Positions 42,808 through 52,497 are shown, numbered from the stretch's first letter. The stretch: DNA of 64,000 nucleotides from Pollutimonas sp036675275 (GCA_036675275.1 JAKFFG010000005.1:1-64000), one strand, 5' to 3'. Notes: generated from the sequence alone by a model not told the origin. Translations and numbers: made by a program.

Positions 42808-44169
42808 ATGAGCATAGGCGGCCCATCGGCCCTGGGCACCCTGCTGGTGCATCGGCTGGACTCAGTACTTGGCACCACGCTCTCGCAACAGGCCAACCTG
42901 GTTACTGGCGCGCGACCGGATGCCGTAACCCAGCCCGGCAGTGCGGAACGGCCCGACGCCGCTCAAAACGAAACTCAACGGCAGACCCGGGATGGCGTAG
43001 ACCGCGCCACGGCACAGACCGAGCAGCAAACCCGGCAGGCCATCGATCGCGCCAAGCTGGATGCCCGCGCCGCCGAAATACTGGCGGCCCGCAGTGCCCC
43101 GAATACCAGCACTACAAAATCGGCGCCTACCAGCCTGGGTCATGCCGCCCGAACGATCCTCGCCTTACTGGCCAATCATCCAGATCAGCCAGCCGCAGTG
43201 CAGGGCAAATCTCCACTACTGCTCGCCAATCCCCGCTCAGGCACTTCCGCACACACCGCCGGACCGAACGCGGCAACGGGGAATGCAGCAAAAACCGGCA
43301 GCGCGGCAACTTCTATCCGCGGGCAAAATATAAACGCCTCGACTGCGGCCGGCGCTGGAACGAATACCGCCGCCGCAGGATCCACATCCGCGACCGCTGC
43401 AGCGGCCAGTCCGTCTGCGGCTGTCCCTGTCCAACTGGCGCAAGCCTTGGCGCAGGCGCTTCAAAGCAGCGGCATCTTCTACGAATCGCATTTGAACAAT
43501 CTGGCCTACGGCAAGCAAAGCCTGAGCCAGCTGCGACAGGAACCGCAAGCCCAGGTGGCACGCGGCCCGGAAGGCACTGCAGCGGGAAACAACCCAACCG
43601 CAGCGGCCACGACTTCCAATGCAGCCGCGCAATCAGCTGCTGCGGGAACACAAGCTGCCGCACAAAGCCACCGCGGCGATGGCTCTCCAAGCAATCCGGC
43701 CGCCAGCACCGGATCCAACGCCACATCGCCCAATACTGGTGCGCCCGTTCCGGTGCCCGGCCTTGATCCCCAGACCCATCAAATCGTGCGCCAGCAGCTG
43801 GAAGTATTGGCCAACCAAACCTTTGCCTGGCGCGGCGAGGCGTGGCCCGATGCACCCATGGAATGGGAAATCAACCGCCGCGAACCCTCGCGTGAAGACA
43901 CCCTGCTTTCGCCCGAAACCGAACATTGGGCGACACGCATCAATATCCACTTGCCGGTACTGGGCAATGTCCAGGCCAGGTTGACCCTTGCCGGACAGCA
44001 AATCGTTATGCAACTCATTGCACCGGAATCGGCCACACTTCTGAAAGAACACGCCGAAGCCCTGCGCGCACGCTACTCCACCATAGGCATGCAACTAAGC
44101 CAGATTGCCGTGGCCGACAACGCCTGGGATGCTGCAGCAAGCATCGTAGAGGGAAGCGCCAGACCATGA
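42808..44169 (+). CDS. FliK-like hook-length protein paralogue
   Basis: 453 residues. The first 300 are Ala/Thr/Gln-rich and of low complexity, as in hook-length rulers. The C-terminal 130 contain a FliK_C-like block: TRINIHLPVLGNVQARLTL, then IVMQLIAPESATLLKEHAEALRARYSTIGMQLSQIAV. A second, canonical FliK is encoded at 50972-52363 in the fliF-R block. This copy may act as a different length or switch regulator. It starts 3 bp after fliT and its stop overlaps the start of the FlhB-like gene (ATGA). Confidence 0.75.
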   Translation: MSIGGPSALGTLLVHRLDSVLGTTLSQQANLVTGARPDAVTQPGSAERPDAAQNETQRQTRDGVDRATAQTEQQTRQAIDRAKLDARAAEILAARSAPNTSTTKSAPTSLGHAARTILALLANHPDQPAAVQGKSPLLLANPRSGTSAHTAGPNAATGNAAKTGSAATSIRGQNINASTAAGAGTNTAAAGSTSATAAAASPSAAVPVQLAQALAQALQSSGIFYESHLNNLAYGKQSLSQLRQEPQAQVARGPEGTAAGNNPTAAATTSNAAAQSAAAGTQAAAQSHRGDGSPSNPAASTGSNATSPNTGAPVPVPGLDPQTHQIVRQQLEVLANQTFAWRGEAWPDAPMEWEINRREPSREDTLLSPETEHWATRINIHLPVLGNVQARLTLAGQQIVMQLIAPESATLLKEHAEALRARYSTIGMQLSQIAVADNAWDAAASIVEGSARP

Positions 44170-44489
44170 GCACCGCTGCACGCCCTCAAGACGACACCCG
44201 CCCGGTCGCCGTCGCCATCTCTTACGATAAACAGGACGCCGCTCCCCGGGTCGTCGCCAAAGGCTATGGCACGCTGGCTGAAACCATAATCCGCACCGCA
44301 AAAGAAAACGACCTCTACGTCCACCAGTCGCCCGAGCTCGTAGGCCTGCTCATGCAAATAGACCTGGACGCCCACATCCCTCCCCAGCTCTACGTCGCCA
44401 TTGCCGAACTGCTGGCTTGGCTATATGCCCTGGAAGGCGGCAAAGGCCCGGAATTTTTGGCCGAGCAGAGTCCGGAAGTGGCTCAGTAA
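44166..44489 (+). CDS. FlhB-like export switch C-terminal domain protein
   Basis: 107 residues. VAVAISYDKQDAAPRVVAKGYGTLAETIIRTAKENDLYVHQSPELVGLL and IPPQLYVAIAELLAWLYALE are the cytoplasmic FlhB/YscU domain without the membrane part and without the NPTH autocleavage sequence. Small FhlB-like proteins of this kind accompany flagellar clusters in beta- and gammaproteobacteria and can replace or complement FlhBc. The 4-bp overlap with the preceding FliK-like gene fits a joint role in substrate switching. Confidence 0.85.
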   Translation: MSTAARPQDDTRPVAVAISYDKQDAAPRVVAKGYGTLAETIIRTAKENDLYVHQSPELVGLLMQIDLDAHIPPQLYVAIAELLAWLYALEGGKGPEFLAEQSPEVAQ

Positions 44490-44600
44490 ACGCTAAGGTA
44501 AAAGTTAAGGCGAAGAAGCTGCTACAGCGACGCCCAGCCGCCCTAAATATCAATCACGCTAAATACCAATCGCCCGGCAATTCAAACTGTCAGGCGCGGA

Positions 44601-44806
44601 CGGTCGGTATGGGCACAGCGAAATTTGAGCGCGCCCTGCAGCGCATCTGGATCGGGGAATAAAGGGCGCGCATGTCTGAACAAAAATAGGCAGCCTAAGC
44701 TGCCTATTTTTGTGAATTCGCACCCGCCCCGATCCAGATGCGCTGCAGGGTCTGCCCCGGCGAAGCACGGGGCCGCAGCGATATTGAGCAGTGCCCATAC
44801 CGACCG
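44601..44806. repeat. Large nested inverted repeat around a terminator
   Basis: Outer arms: CGGTCGGTATGGGCAC (44601-44616) mirrored perfectly at 44791-44806. Inner arms: 24 bp perfect, 44634-44657 mirrored at 44727-44750 (reading CCCTGCAGCGCATCTGGATC...). Between outer and inner arms the two sides differ (17 versus 40 bp). The centre is the terminator 44682-44711. Both converging transcripts (FlhB-like on plus, fliE on minus) end here. Confidence 0.85.
44682..44711. terminator. Bidirectional terminator, perfect 13-bp stem
   Basis: AAAAATAGGCAGC (44682-44694), loop CTAA, GCTGCCTATTTTT (44699-44711). A-rich on one side and T-rich on the other, it works for both strands. Confidence 0.92.
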
Positions 44807-44913
44807 GCCGCGCCGGCAAAAGAACAAACGGCGACACATAAAACACGACGCTATACGATGCGTTGCACGTAAACCGTTACAAAGGACACCGCAAGCCTTC
44901 AGAAAACCAGCCC

Positions 44914-45246
44914 CTACACCGCCATACTGGCAATTTCCTGATAAGCAGCCACCAACCGATTCCGCACCTGTACCGTCGCCTGGAACGCAATCCCAGCCTT
45001 CTGACTATCAATCATCACATTATTCAGCGAAATACCCGGATCCCCCATCTGGAAAGCGCGCGTCTGCGCCGCCGAACTATTCTGCATTTCCGCCACGCGC
45101 CCCAGCGAACGCGCCAGTTCCGCGGCAAAGCCGCCGGAATCCGCCACCGTATTCGGTGCGCGCACAGCACCAGACGAAGCTGCCTGCGCAACCGCCCGCA
45201 TCTGCGACAGCATATTCTCGATTGCCGATAAATTTTGTATAGCCAT
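44914..45246 (-). CDS. fliE: Hook-basal body protein FliE
   Basis: 110 residues from ATG 45246 (MAIQNLSAIENMLSQMR); the frame extends 17 codons upstream but those look non-coding. The C-terminal SLNNVMIDSQKAGIAFQATVQVRNRLVAAYQEIASMAV is the conserved FliE signature. FliE joins the MS ring to the rod and completes the export gate. It is read on the opposite strand from fliF with a shared 371-bp intergenic region, the usual arrangement in enterics and Bordetella. Confidence 0.95.
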   Translation of the reverse strand: MAIQNLSAIENMLSQMRAVAQAASSGAVRAPNTVADSGGFAAELARSLGRVAEMQNSSAAQTRAFQMGDPGISLNNVMIDSQKAGIAFQATVQVRNRLVAAYQEIASMAV

Positions 45247-45617
45247 ATATATAGAGTCCAAAAGCGCGGAACTTTCACGCCTGCACAATGTACTCAAATA
45301 CCCGCTATGGCAACCGCCTCATCTAAGGGCAAATAACCCTGCTTTTCCTCCCTTATCAACAGTGACCTCCACGGCTATAGTCTCGTCACTGTAAATAACC
45401 GCGTGCTTCAAAACTTTACAGTGCCGCGCCGGCTCCTTTCTACCGTTCCATAAGAGCTAAATAACACCCAAAAGCAGCGTTCTTCAACGCTTGGCCCCGC
45501 AACGAACCGCGCAATAATTCACACTCCCTCACATTTGTCTTGCCGCATGTACACCTTGCCAACTACCAGCTCGACGTTCTCGCTTGACCTCAACCATCAC
45601 AGCGATAGAGGTCATCA
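45247..45617. promoter_or_regulatory. Divergent fliE/fliF control region
   Basis: The region must contain the promoters of fliE and of the long fliF-R operon. An 8-bp inverted repeat with an 18-nt spacer (ACAGTGAC 45359-45366, GTCACTGT 45385-45392) is the most prominent symmetric element and could be an activator site such as that of FlhDC or a sigma-54 enhancer protein. I found no clean sigma-54 (GG-N10-GC) or sigma-28 match. Confidence 0.35.
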
Positions 45618-47324
45618 ATGAGCCAACCGGCTGCTTTATTGGCCCGTTTCCCGGCTTTAGCAAAGATTGGAACCTTGTCCAAGCCCATACAAATGGGCCT
45701 TGCTGCCGCCTTGGTCGCGGTTGTCGCCGTACTGCTGCTCTGGAGCCGCGAACCGGACTATAAGGTCCTGTTTTCCAATCTGGAAGACAGGGACGGCGGC
45801 GCCATCGTTGCCGCGCTCACGCAGATGAACGTGCCCTATCAGCTTGGGCCCACCGGCAACGCCATTCTGGTGCCTACGGACAAGGTTCATGAGGCCCGGC
45901 TCCAATTAGCCCAGCAAGGCCTGCCGCGCAGCGGCGAAACGGGCTTCGAGCTGATGGACCAGGCTCGCTTCGGTGCCAGCCAGTTCACGGAACAAATCAA
46001 CTATCAGCGAGCGCTGGAAGGCGAAATCGTCAGCTCCATCCAGGCCTTGCATGCGGTGAAGGACGCACGTCTGCACCTGGCCATACCGCGCGAGTCCCTG
46101 TTTGTGCGCGATCGCCAGTCGCCGACCGCTTCTGTGCTGTTGACGCTGTACCCCGGCCGCAGCTTGAGCGACGCACAGGTTGCGGCAATCACCTGGCTGG
46201 TCTCTTCCAGCGTTCCAAACCTGACTGCCGACAAAGTGTCGGTCGTGGATCAGAATGGGCGCCTGCTCACATTGCCTGCAGGCGAAGCCGGCGCAGACAG
46301 CAACCGCCGCAATCTGGTCAACGATATCGAATCGCGTACTGTCCAACGCATTCTTACCTTGCTCAACCCCCTGGTCGGGCCGGGCAACGTCCGTGCGCAG
46401 GTCACGGCCGATATGGATTTCGCGCAGCGCGAGAAAACCTCGGAAGTCTATCGCCCCAATCAGAAGCCGGGTGAAGGCGCCGTTCGCAGCGAGCAGACTA
46501 GCTCGTCGGTGCAGAACAATGTACTGCCGCCAGAAGGCGTCCCGGGCGCCCTGACGAACCAGCCCCCTGCCAACCCCACGGCCCCCATCATTACGCCCCA
46601 GCCGGGTGCGGCCCAGCCGAATGCGGCTGATCCGAACGCCGCAAATCCGAATGCGCCCAATGCCGGCGCCAACGGCGCCGCTGGCGGTGACACGGTCACT
46701 AACCTGACCCCCAACAGCACGTTATTGAACGGCACGGGCACCGCCCGCAATGATGCGACGATCAATTACGAAGTCGATCGCACCATCAGCCACGTCAAAG
46801 ACCCCATGGGCAAGCTGCAACGCCTGTCGGTGGCGGTGGTGGTCAACTACCGCAATGTCGACGGCAAGCCGGAAGCGCTGCCCGAAGTGGAGTTGGAAAA
46901 GCTTAATGAGCTGGTCAAACAGGCCATGGGCTATTCGGCTGAGCGCGGCGATACGCTAAGCGTTGTGAATACCGCATTCAGCGACGAAGCCCCGCCATCC
47001 CTGCCGGTCTGGGAAAATCCGATCTATCTGGACTTTGCCCTGCAGCTTGCCAAGTACTTGCTGATTGCGCTGCTGGTCTTCTTCGTATGGCGCAAGTTCA
47101 TCAAGCCGATGATGGAAGCGTCGGCGGCACAGAAAGTGGTAAGTGACGCTGAAAAGGCTGAAAACGCAAGCAATCTTGAACAGATGGCCGCGGCTGAACG
47201 TCGCGCCAATGAAATCAGTCGCTATGAAGAAAATATGAACACGGCCCGTACCATGGCCGAGAAAGATCCGCGCGCCGTTGCTATGGTGTTGCGTTCATGG
47301 ATGGAAAAAAATGGCAACCGTTGA
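45618..47324 (+). CDS. fliF: MS-ring protein
   Basis: 568 residues. TM1 (MGLAAALVAVVAVLLLWS) near the N-terminus and TM2 (FALQLAKYLLIALLVFFVW) about 90 residues before the end flank two ring-building motifs (YKVLFSNLEDRDGGAIVAAL; FGASQFTEQINYQRALEGE). A low-complexity Pro/Asn/Ala stretch around 310-350 precedes the C-terminal FliG-binding tail. FliF makes the base of the motor in the inner membrane. Overlaps fliG by 14 bp. Confidence 0.96.
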   Translation: MSQPAALLARFPALAKIGTLSKPIQMGLAAALVAVVAVLLLWSREPDYKVLFSNLEDRDGGAIVAALTQMNVPYQLGPTGNAILVPTDKVHEARLQLAQQGLPRSGETGFELMDQARFGASQFTEQINYQRALEGEIVSSIQALHAVKDARLHLAIPRESLFVRDRQSPTASVLLTLYPGRSLSDAQVAAITWLVSSSVPNLTADKVSVVDQNGRLLTLPAGEAGADSNRRNLVNDIESRTVQRILTLLNPLVGPGNVRAQVTADMDFAQREKTSEVYRPNQKPGEGAVRSEQTSSSVQNNVLPPEGVPGALTNQPPANPTAPIITPQPGAAQPNAADPNAANPNAPNAGANGAAGGDTVTNLTPNSTLLNGTGTARNDATINYEVDRTISHVKDPMGKLQRLSVAVVVNYRNVDGKPEALPEVELEKLNELVKQAMGYSAERGDTLSVVNTAFSDEAPPSLPVWENPIYLDFALQLAKYLLIALLVFFVWRKFIKPMMEASAAQKVVSDAEKAENASNLEQMAAAERRANEISRYEENMNTARTMAEKDPRAVAMVLRSWMEKNGNR

Positions 47325-48312
47325 TCCCAACCTGGACCGCTGCGCGATCCTGATGATGTCGCTGGGCGAGGACGCCGCCGCAGAGGTTTTCAAATACCTG
47401 AGCGCCCGTGAAGTACAGTTGATCGGGTCGGCCATGGCCAACCTCAAGCAGGTGACCCGCGCCGACGTGGACGGCGTACTGGAAGAGTTCCGCCAGGAGG
47501 CCGACCAGTTCATGGCCGTTACCCTCGGATCGGATGACTACATACGCTCGGTACTCACCAAGGCACTGGGGACTGACCGCGCCGCCGGACTGATCGAAGA
47601 CATCCTTGAAGCAGGCGACAACGCCAACGGTATCGACGCACTGAACTGGCTGGATGCTGCAGCGGTGGCCGAGCTGATCGCCGACGAGCATCCGCAGATT
47701 ATTGCCACGATACTGGTCCACCTCGAGCGCGACCGCGCCTCGGGCGTGCTGGCCTTGCTGACGGAACGACTGCGCAACGACGTCATGTTGCGCATTGCCA
47801 CCTTCGGCGGCGTACAGCCGTCGGCATTGCATGAATTGACCGACGTCCTGAACAACATGCTTTCCGGACAAGGCGCCAAGCGCAGCAAGATGGGCGGTGT
47901 GCGCACCGCGGCCGAGATACTGAACTTCATGAACTCGACCGAAGAAGATGCCGTCGTTGCCAGCCTGCGCGAACTGGACGCCGACCTGGCACAACGCATC
48001 GTCGACGAGATGTTTGTCTTCGAGAATCTGGCCGATATCGAAGATACGGCCATCCAGCTGATCATGAAGGAAATCGACACCACGTCGCTGACTGTCGCAC
48101 TGAAAGGCGCGCCGGAGGAGCTGCGCGAGAAATTCTTCAAGAACATGTCCAACCGCGCGGCCGAGATGTTGCGCGACGACCTGGATGCTCAGGGCCCGGT
48201 ACGGATGTCCAAGGTGGAAGAGGAACAGAAGAAAATTGTGCAGGTAGCCCGCAAGCTTGCCGAAGCGGGCCAGTTCACGCTGGGCAGCCTCGGAAATGAC
48301 GAGTATGTCTGA
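47311..48312 (+). CDS. fliG: Motor switch protein FliG
   Basis: 333 residues. N-terminal domain RCAILMMSLGEDAAAEVFKYL; middle armadillo domain with HPQIIATILVHLERDRASGVLALL; C-terminal torque helix region (FVFENLADIEDTAIQLIMKEID), which carries the charged residues that meet MotA. ATG 47311 lies inside the fliF end (14-bp overlap), giving the normal FliG start MATVDP. Confidence 0.96.
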   Translation: MATVDPNLDRCAILMMSLGEDAAAEVFKYLSAREVQLIGSAMANLKQVTRADVDGVLEEFRQEADQFMAVTLGSDDYIRSVLTKALGTDRAAGLIEDILEAGDNANGIDALNWLDAAAVAELIADEHPQIIATILVHLERDRASGVLALLTERLRNDVMLRIATFGGVQPSALHELTDVLNNMLSGQGAKRSKMGGVRTAAEILNFMNSTEEDAVVASLRELDADLAQRIVDEMFVFENLADIEDTAIQLIMKEIDTTSLTVALKGAPEELREKFFKNMSNRAAEMLRDDLDAQGPVRMSKVEEEQKKIVQVARKLAEAGQFTLGSLGNDEYV

Positions 48313-49045
48313 TAAACGCGTTGGCCGCTATCAAGAAGCCGAGACGTGGAAACGCTGGGAAATGTCATCGTTCGATGCACCCGCGGCCCCCGCTAAACCG
48401 GCTGTGGTGCAAAAGCCCGTGCCGAAGATCGCCGATATTCAGGCCGAAGTTCAGCGCCTGCGCGACGCCGCCCAATTAAGCGGCCACGCCGAAGGCTATG
48501 CCACTGGTCACGCACAAGGCTTGGCAGCGGGCACTGAAGAAGGCCGGAAGGCTGGACATGAGCTTGGCTATGCAGCCGGTTTTGAAGCAGGGCTCGCATC
48601 CGGACGTGAGCGCGCGCAACAAGAGATAGCGCAGTTGCATGAGTTGGCAAACGCCTCGGCAACGGCGCTTGCGTCCGTCGACGAGGAAATGGGCCAGGCC
48701 TTGATTTCGCTGTCCATACGCATCGCCGAACAGGTATTGCGAAGCACACTGGAAGCGCACCCCGAGAAAATACTCGACCTGGTGCGCGATATCACGCATC
48801 TGGATACCAGCAAAGAGGCCATACTGAAGTTACGCGTCCACCCGGACGATCTGGATCTGGTCGATCAGTATCTGCAGCACGACATCAGTGTCAGTCATTG
48901 GCGCTTATTGGCCGACGCATCCGTCGAACGCGGCGGCTGTCTTGCGGAAACCGTGCTGGGCAATATCGATGCGACGCTGCAAACCCGATGGGAACGCGTC
49001 ACCTCCGCCCTGGGTCAGAAATCCACTGCGGTGAAGAAAGACTGA
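48305..49045 (+). CDS. fliH: Export ATPase regulator FliH
   Basis: 246 residues. N-terminal RYQEAETWKRWEMSSF is typical of FliH, then Ala/Gly-rich helix repeats (AEGYATGHAQGLAAGTEEGR), followed by the C-terminal IRIAEQVLRSTLEAHPEKIL domain. FliH restrains the ATPase FliI and docks it to the C ring. It overlaps fliG by 8 bp; its stop overlaps the fliI start (TGATG). Confidence 0.94.
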   Translation: MSDKRVGRYQEAETWKRWEMSSFDAPAAPAKPAVVQKPVPKIADIQAEVQRLRDAAQLSGHAEGYATGHAQGLAAGTEEGRKAGHELGYAAGFEAGLASGRERAQQEIAQLHELANASATALASVDEEMGQALISLSIRIAEQVLRSTLEAHPEKILDLVRDITHLDTSKEAILKLRVHPDDLDLVDQYLQHDISVSHWRLLADASVERGGCLAETVLGNIDATLQTRWERVTSALGQKSTAVKKD

Positions 49046-50517
49046 TGCCCAGGAGCACCGACCTGTTGCCCACGGCGACCGCTCGCTGGCAGGCCCAGCT
49101 TGAGACCGGAGCAAGACGCGTCGCGGCTACCGAATCGTGGCACGTAAGCGGGCGCGTGACCCGGGCCACCGGCCTAGTGCTGGAAGCAACAGGGCTGCGC
49201 CTGGCCGTCGGCGCTGCCTGCAAGATAGAAATTTCTCCCGGGCAGGACTACTGGGCCGATGCCGAAGTCGTCGGATTCCACGGCGACAAGCTTTACCTGA
49301 TGCCGCAAAGCGATACCTCCGGTCTGCCGCCCGGCGCCCGCGTCGTGCCCATCGAACCTGGCGTACAAAGCCGCATCCCGCTGCCCTTGACGGCAGTGGA
49401 GGAGTTCCGCGCTCCCACTATCCTGTCGCGCCACCTCCCGGTGGGCGAGGCGCTGCTGGGCCGCGTCCTGGATGGCGCCGGCAGGCCGCTGGATGATCTT
49501 GGCGCATTGACCAACGTGAGTTCGGCGCCGTTGACCGCTCAGTTCATCAATCCGCTTTCGCGCGCGCCCGTGGACACGGTATTGGATGTGGGCGTGCGCG
49601 CCATCAATGGATTGCTCACCGTCGGACGTGGCCAGCGCATGGGACTGTTCGCCGGATCGGGCGTGGGCAAAAGCGTGCTGCTTGGGATGATGGCCCGCTA
49701 TACCAAGGCCGACGTCATTGTCGTGGGCCTGATCGGAGAGCGTGGCCGCGAAGTCAAGGAGTTCATCGAACACAATCTCGGCGCACAAGGCCTGAAGCGA
49801 TCGGTCGTCGTGGCCGCGCCGGCCGACGTCTCGCCGCTATTGCGCCTGCAAGGCGCGGTCTATGCCACCAAGCTGGCCGAGTATTTCCGTGACCAGGGCC
49901 AGCATGTACTGCTCATCATGGATTCGCTGACCCGCTATGCCATGGCGCAACGCGAAATTGCGCTCGCCATTGGCGAACCGCCCGCCACCAAAGGCTATCC
50001 GCCCTCCGTGTTCGCGAAGTTGCCGGCGCTGGTCGAACGTGCAGGCAACGGCGCCCCGCTGGGCGACCGGCCGGCTGGATCGATCACGGCCTTCTATACC
50101 GTATTGACCGAGGGCGATGATCAACAGGATCCGATCGCCGACTCCGCAAGAGCCATTCTGGACGGCCACGTAGTGCTGTCGCGCAGTCTGGCCGAATCGG
50201 GGCATTATCCCGCCATCGACATTGAAGCATCGATTTCACGGGTGATGTCGGCCATCGTTCCCAAGGAACAGTTTGTACTTGTGCACAAGTTCAAGAAGAT
50301 GTTGTCACGGTATCAGCGTAATCACGATCTGATCGCCGTCGGCGCTTATACATCCGGAAATGATCCACAGATCGACGAAGCAATCGAAAAGTATCCCTGG
50401 CTGGAGGCTTATCTTCAGCAAGGCATAGAAATGCGGGTCGACTACGATGCCGCGACCAGTGAACTGGAAACTTTGCTGGGACAAGGCGTCCAGCAGCGAG
50501 GAATGAACCATGGCTAG
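49045..50517 (+). CDS. fliI: Flagellar export ATPase FliI
   Basis: 490 residues. Walker A GLFAGSGVGKSVL near 203 and Walker B VLLIMDSLTRYAMAQREI are intact, as is the VVGLIGERGREVKEF glutamate region. It is a hexameric ATPase like F1-beta that energises substrate release in the type III flagellar exporter. Start ATG 49045 in the fliH stop; overlaps fliJ by 8 bp. Confidence 0.97.
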   Translation: MPRSTDLLPTATARWQAQLETGARRVAATESWHVSGRVTRATGLVLEATGLRLAVGAACKIEISPGQDYWADAEVVGFHGDKLYLMPQSDTSGLPPGARVVPIEPGVQSRIPLPLTAVEEFRAPTILSRHLPVGEALLGRVLDGAGRPLDDLGALTNVSSAPLTAQFINPLSRAPVDTVLDVGVRAINGLLTVGRGQRMGLFAGSGVGKSVLLGMMARYTKADVIVVGLIGERGREVKEFIEHNLGAQGLKRSVVVAAPADVSPLLRLQGAVYATKLAEYFRDQGQHVLLIMDSLTRYAMAQREIALAIGEPPATKGYPPSVFAKLPALVERAGNGAPLGDRPAGSITAFYTVLTEGDDQQDPIADSARAILDGHVVLSRSLAESGHYPAIDIEASISRVMSAIVPKEQFVLVHKFKKMLSRYQRNHDLIAVGAYTSGNDPQIDEAIEKYPWLEAYLQQGIEMRVDYDAATSELETLLGQGVQQRGMNHG

Positions 50518-50959
50518 CACCTCATCGTTGAACATACTGATAGACCTTGCCAAAGATGGCGCCACCGAGGCTGGCAAACAGCTCCAGCTGCTGACCACGG
50601 AGCGCAGCAAGGCCGAATCTCAGCTGTCCATGCTGCATGACTATCGCCTGGATTATGCCCAGCGGCTGCAAAAAGCCACCGAAACAGGCTTGTCGGCATC
50701 GAACTACCATAACTTTAGGCAGTTTATCGCCACTTTGGATGAAGCCATTTCGCAGCAAAATAACATTGTTGCGCAGATGGACGTCCGGATCGAGAAAGGC
50801 CGCCAGCAATGGTACGCTGAGAAGCGCCGCTTGAGTTCGTTCGAGACCTTGCAGTCGCGCCAGTCGCGCCAGCAGCTTGCCCGCGCGAACCGTAGCGAAC
50901 AGCTGGCCAGCGATGAGCTCTCGGCCAATATGTACCGCCGGGTACACCACTCTCATTAA
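50510..50959 (+). CDS. fliJ: Export chaperone/stalk protein FliJ
   Basis: 149 residues, an almost continuous antiparallel coiled coil (KDGATEAGKQLQLLTTERSKAESQL; QQNNIVAQMDVRIEKGRQQWYAEKRRLSSFETLQ). FliJ sits in the FliI ring like the gamma stalk of F1. The position between fliI and fliK confirms the call despite low sequence identity. Confidence 0.9.
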   Translation: MASTSSLNILIDLAKDGATEAGKQLQLLTTERSKAESQLSMLHDYRLDYAQRLQKATETGLSASNYHNFRQFIATLDEAISQQNNIVAQMDVRIEKGRQQWYAEKRRLSSFETLQSRQSRQQLARANRSEQLASDELSANMYRRVHHSH

Positions 50960-50971
50960 TCAGGGCACGCC

Positions 50972-52363
50972 ATGAATACATCGACGATTTCCAATGCCCT
51001 GCCGGTCACACCCAGCAACTCAGGCGGTCTGCAAACAGGTGCAAGTCCCGAGGCGGACGCCTCTTCAAGCCCGTTTTCGTCTGTGCTGACACGTCAAAAA
51101 ACGGCTGAAACCAGGACGGAAAGTACGCGCCCCACGCATGGCGGCCCCACGCCCCAGAACAGCGACTCGCCTCAGCTTGTTTCGGATGCATCGGAAGATA
51201 CCGATGAAGCACTGGCTGAATCGGTTGCGGAACACGGCCTCTCCCTACCGCAGATCGCCCTGAGTATTGCAGCGGAAGCGGCTTTGGCCATGGCAGCCCG
51301 GCAGCCGGGTGCCGCAGGCGCCGCACCGGCCAACGGCGCTACTCTTACCGCCGCACTCAGCACAACTGCGGCAGAAAACGCCGAGGCCCTTGCAGCCGCA
51401 TTGACCAATGGCAAGCTGCACGCAGCGCCAATCGACGCCGAACACACCATAACTTCTGCTGCCGCCTTGGCTGCCGCTACGAAAAACGGCGCGACATCCA
51501 AAGCCATGGAGCCCGAACTCGCGCTGGACACACCGGCCGCGACGAGCGGCAAGCGTATCGAAATACCCACAGGGTTCATTCCTGTGCAAGCCTCGGCATT
51601 GCCGCATCAGACCGAACTCAATCTGCGCAAGGCACCCGGCCTTGCCGGCAACACGGGAAAGAACCTGTTGGCTGCGCAAACCCCGGCGACTGATTTCACT
51701 ATCGCCAAGACCGCGACATTGGACGCCACCGCGCTTGCCGCCGACATTGCGGCGGCAAGCGCCAAGGCAAGCTTTGCCAACGTTTCCGCGCAGCACGACC
51801 TTAGCGCCTCGCAGGCAGGATCCCTTACCACCGCGGCCGGCACGGCGGCAAGTACGACCATGCTTTCGGGAAATATGGGTTCGATGGCCAATACCGGCGC
51901 CCAACCCGCTCTTCCGGGCATCGCCACACCGCTGCAGAGCCCCCAATGGGGCGCCGAATTCGGGCGCCAATTCGTTTCCCTGACACAGGGCGGCCATAAT
52001 ATGCCGCATACCGCCGAGCTTCGCCTGGACCCGCCTGAACTGGGGCCGCTACGCATCTCCATCAATATCAGCGACAATGTGGCGCATGCCGTTTTCACCT
52101 CGCCCCACGCCGCTGTGCGTCAGACGGTAGAAAATTCCTTGCCCCAGCTGCAACAATTGCTGGCACAGGCCGGAATTTCCTTGGGGCAGACCAGCGTGAG
52201 CGACCAGGGACAAACCGACCAATCCTTTAACGAGTCGTTTGGCGCCAGCCGAAAAACAACAGCCGCCAACACGGACGGTGCTATCGGCAGCACCGCAGGC
52301 CCGGCCTCCGGTCCGGCAGCGCGTAGCCGGGCGCCTGACGCGCTGGTTGATACCTTCGCCTGA
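50972..52363 (+). CDS. fliK: Hook-length control protein FliK
   Basis: 463 residues. The first 320 are Ala/Thr-rich and of low complexity. The FliK_C domain (340-430) has the standard motif HTAELRLDPPELGPLRISINISDNVAHAVFTSPHAAVRQTVENSLPQLQQLL. FliK measures hook length and triggers the FlhB switch from hook to filament export. A second FliK-like protein is encoded at 42808-44169. A 134-bp gap follows before fliL. Confidence 0.93.
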   Translation: MNTSTISNALPVTPSNSGGLQTGASPEADASSSPFSSVLTRQKTAETRTESTRPTHGGPTPQNSDSPQLVSDASEDTDEALAESVAEHGLSLPQIALSIAAEAALAMAARQPGAAGAAPANGATLTAALSTTAAENAEALAAALTNGKLHAAPIDAEHTITSAAALAAATKNGATSKAMEPELALDTPAATSGKRIEIPTGFIPVQASALPHQTELNLRKAPGLAGNTGKNLLAAQTPATDFTIAKTATLDATALAADIAAASAKASFANVSAQHDLSASQAGSLTTAAGTAASTTMLSGNMGSMANTGAQPALPGIATPLQSPQWGAEFGRQFVSLTQGGHNMPHTAELRLDPPELGPLRISINISDNVAHAVFTSPHAAVRQTVENSLPQLQQLLAQAGISLGQTSVSDQGQTDQSFNESFGASRKTTAANTDGAIGSTAGPASGPAARSRAPDALVDTFA

Positions 52364-52497
52364 TGCGCTTGAACGTTCATTCAAATCCCAGAGCTATCGA
52401 GTATTCCTTCCCTTATTCGACAGGACTGCATAGGGCCGGCTGATGCACAATGGGATACTTTGAACGATAGTGCGTCAGCACACCCGCGCAGCTTACG

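Larger units (their letters stand above)
44490..44913. other. Terminal region of two converging flagellar operons
   Basis: No coding gene is supported. It holds the nested inverted repeat 44601-44806 with a terminator in its centre. Translations of both strands look alike only because of the palindrome. Confidence 0.6.

Noticed and set aside
44559..44846. Overlapping open frames on both strands with near-identical translations
   Set aside because: The likeness is produced by the nested inverted repeat, not by a gene.
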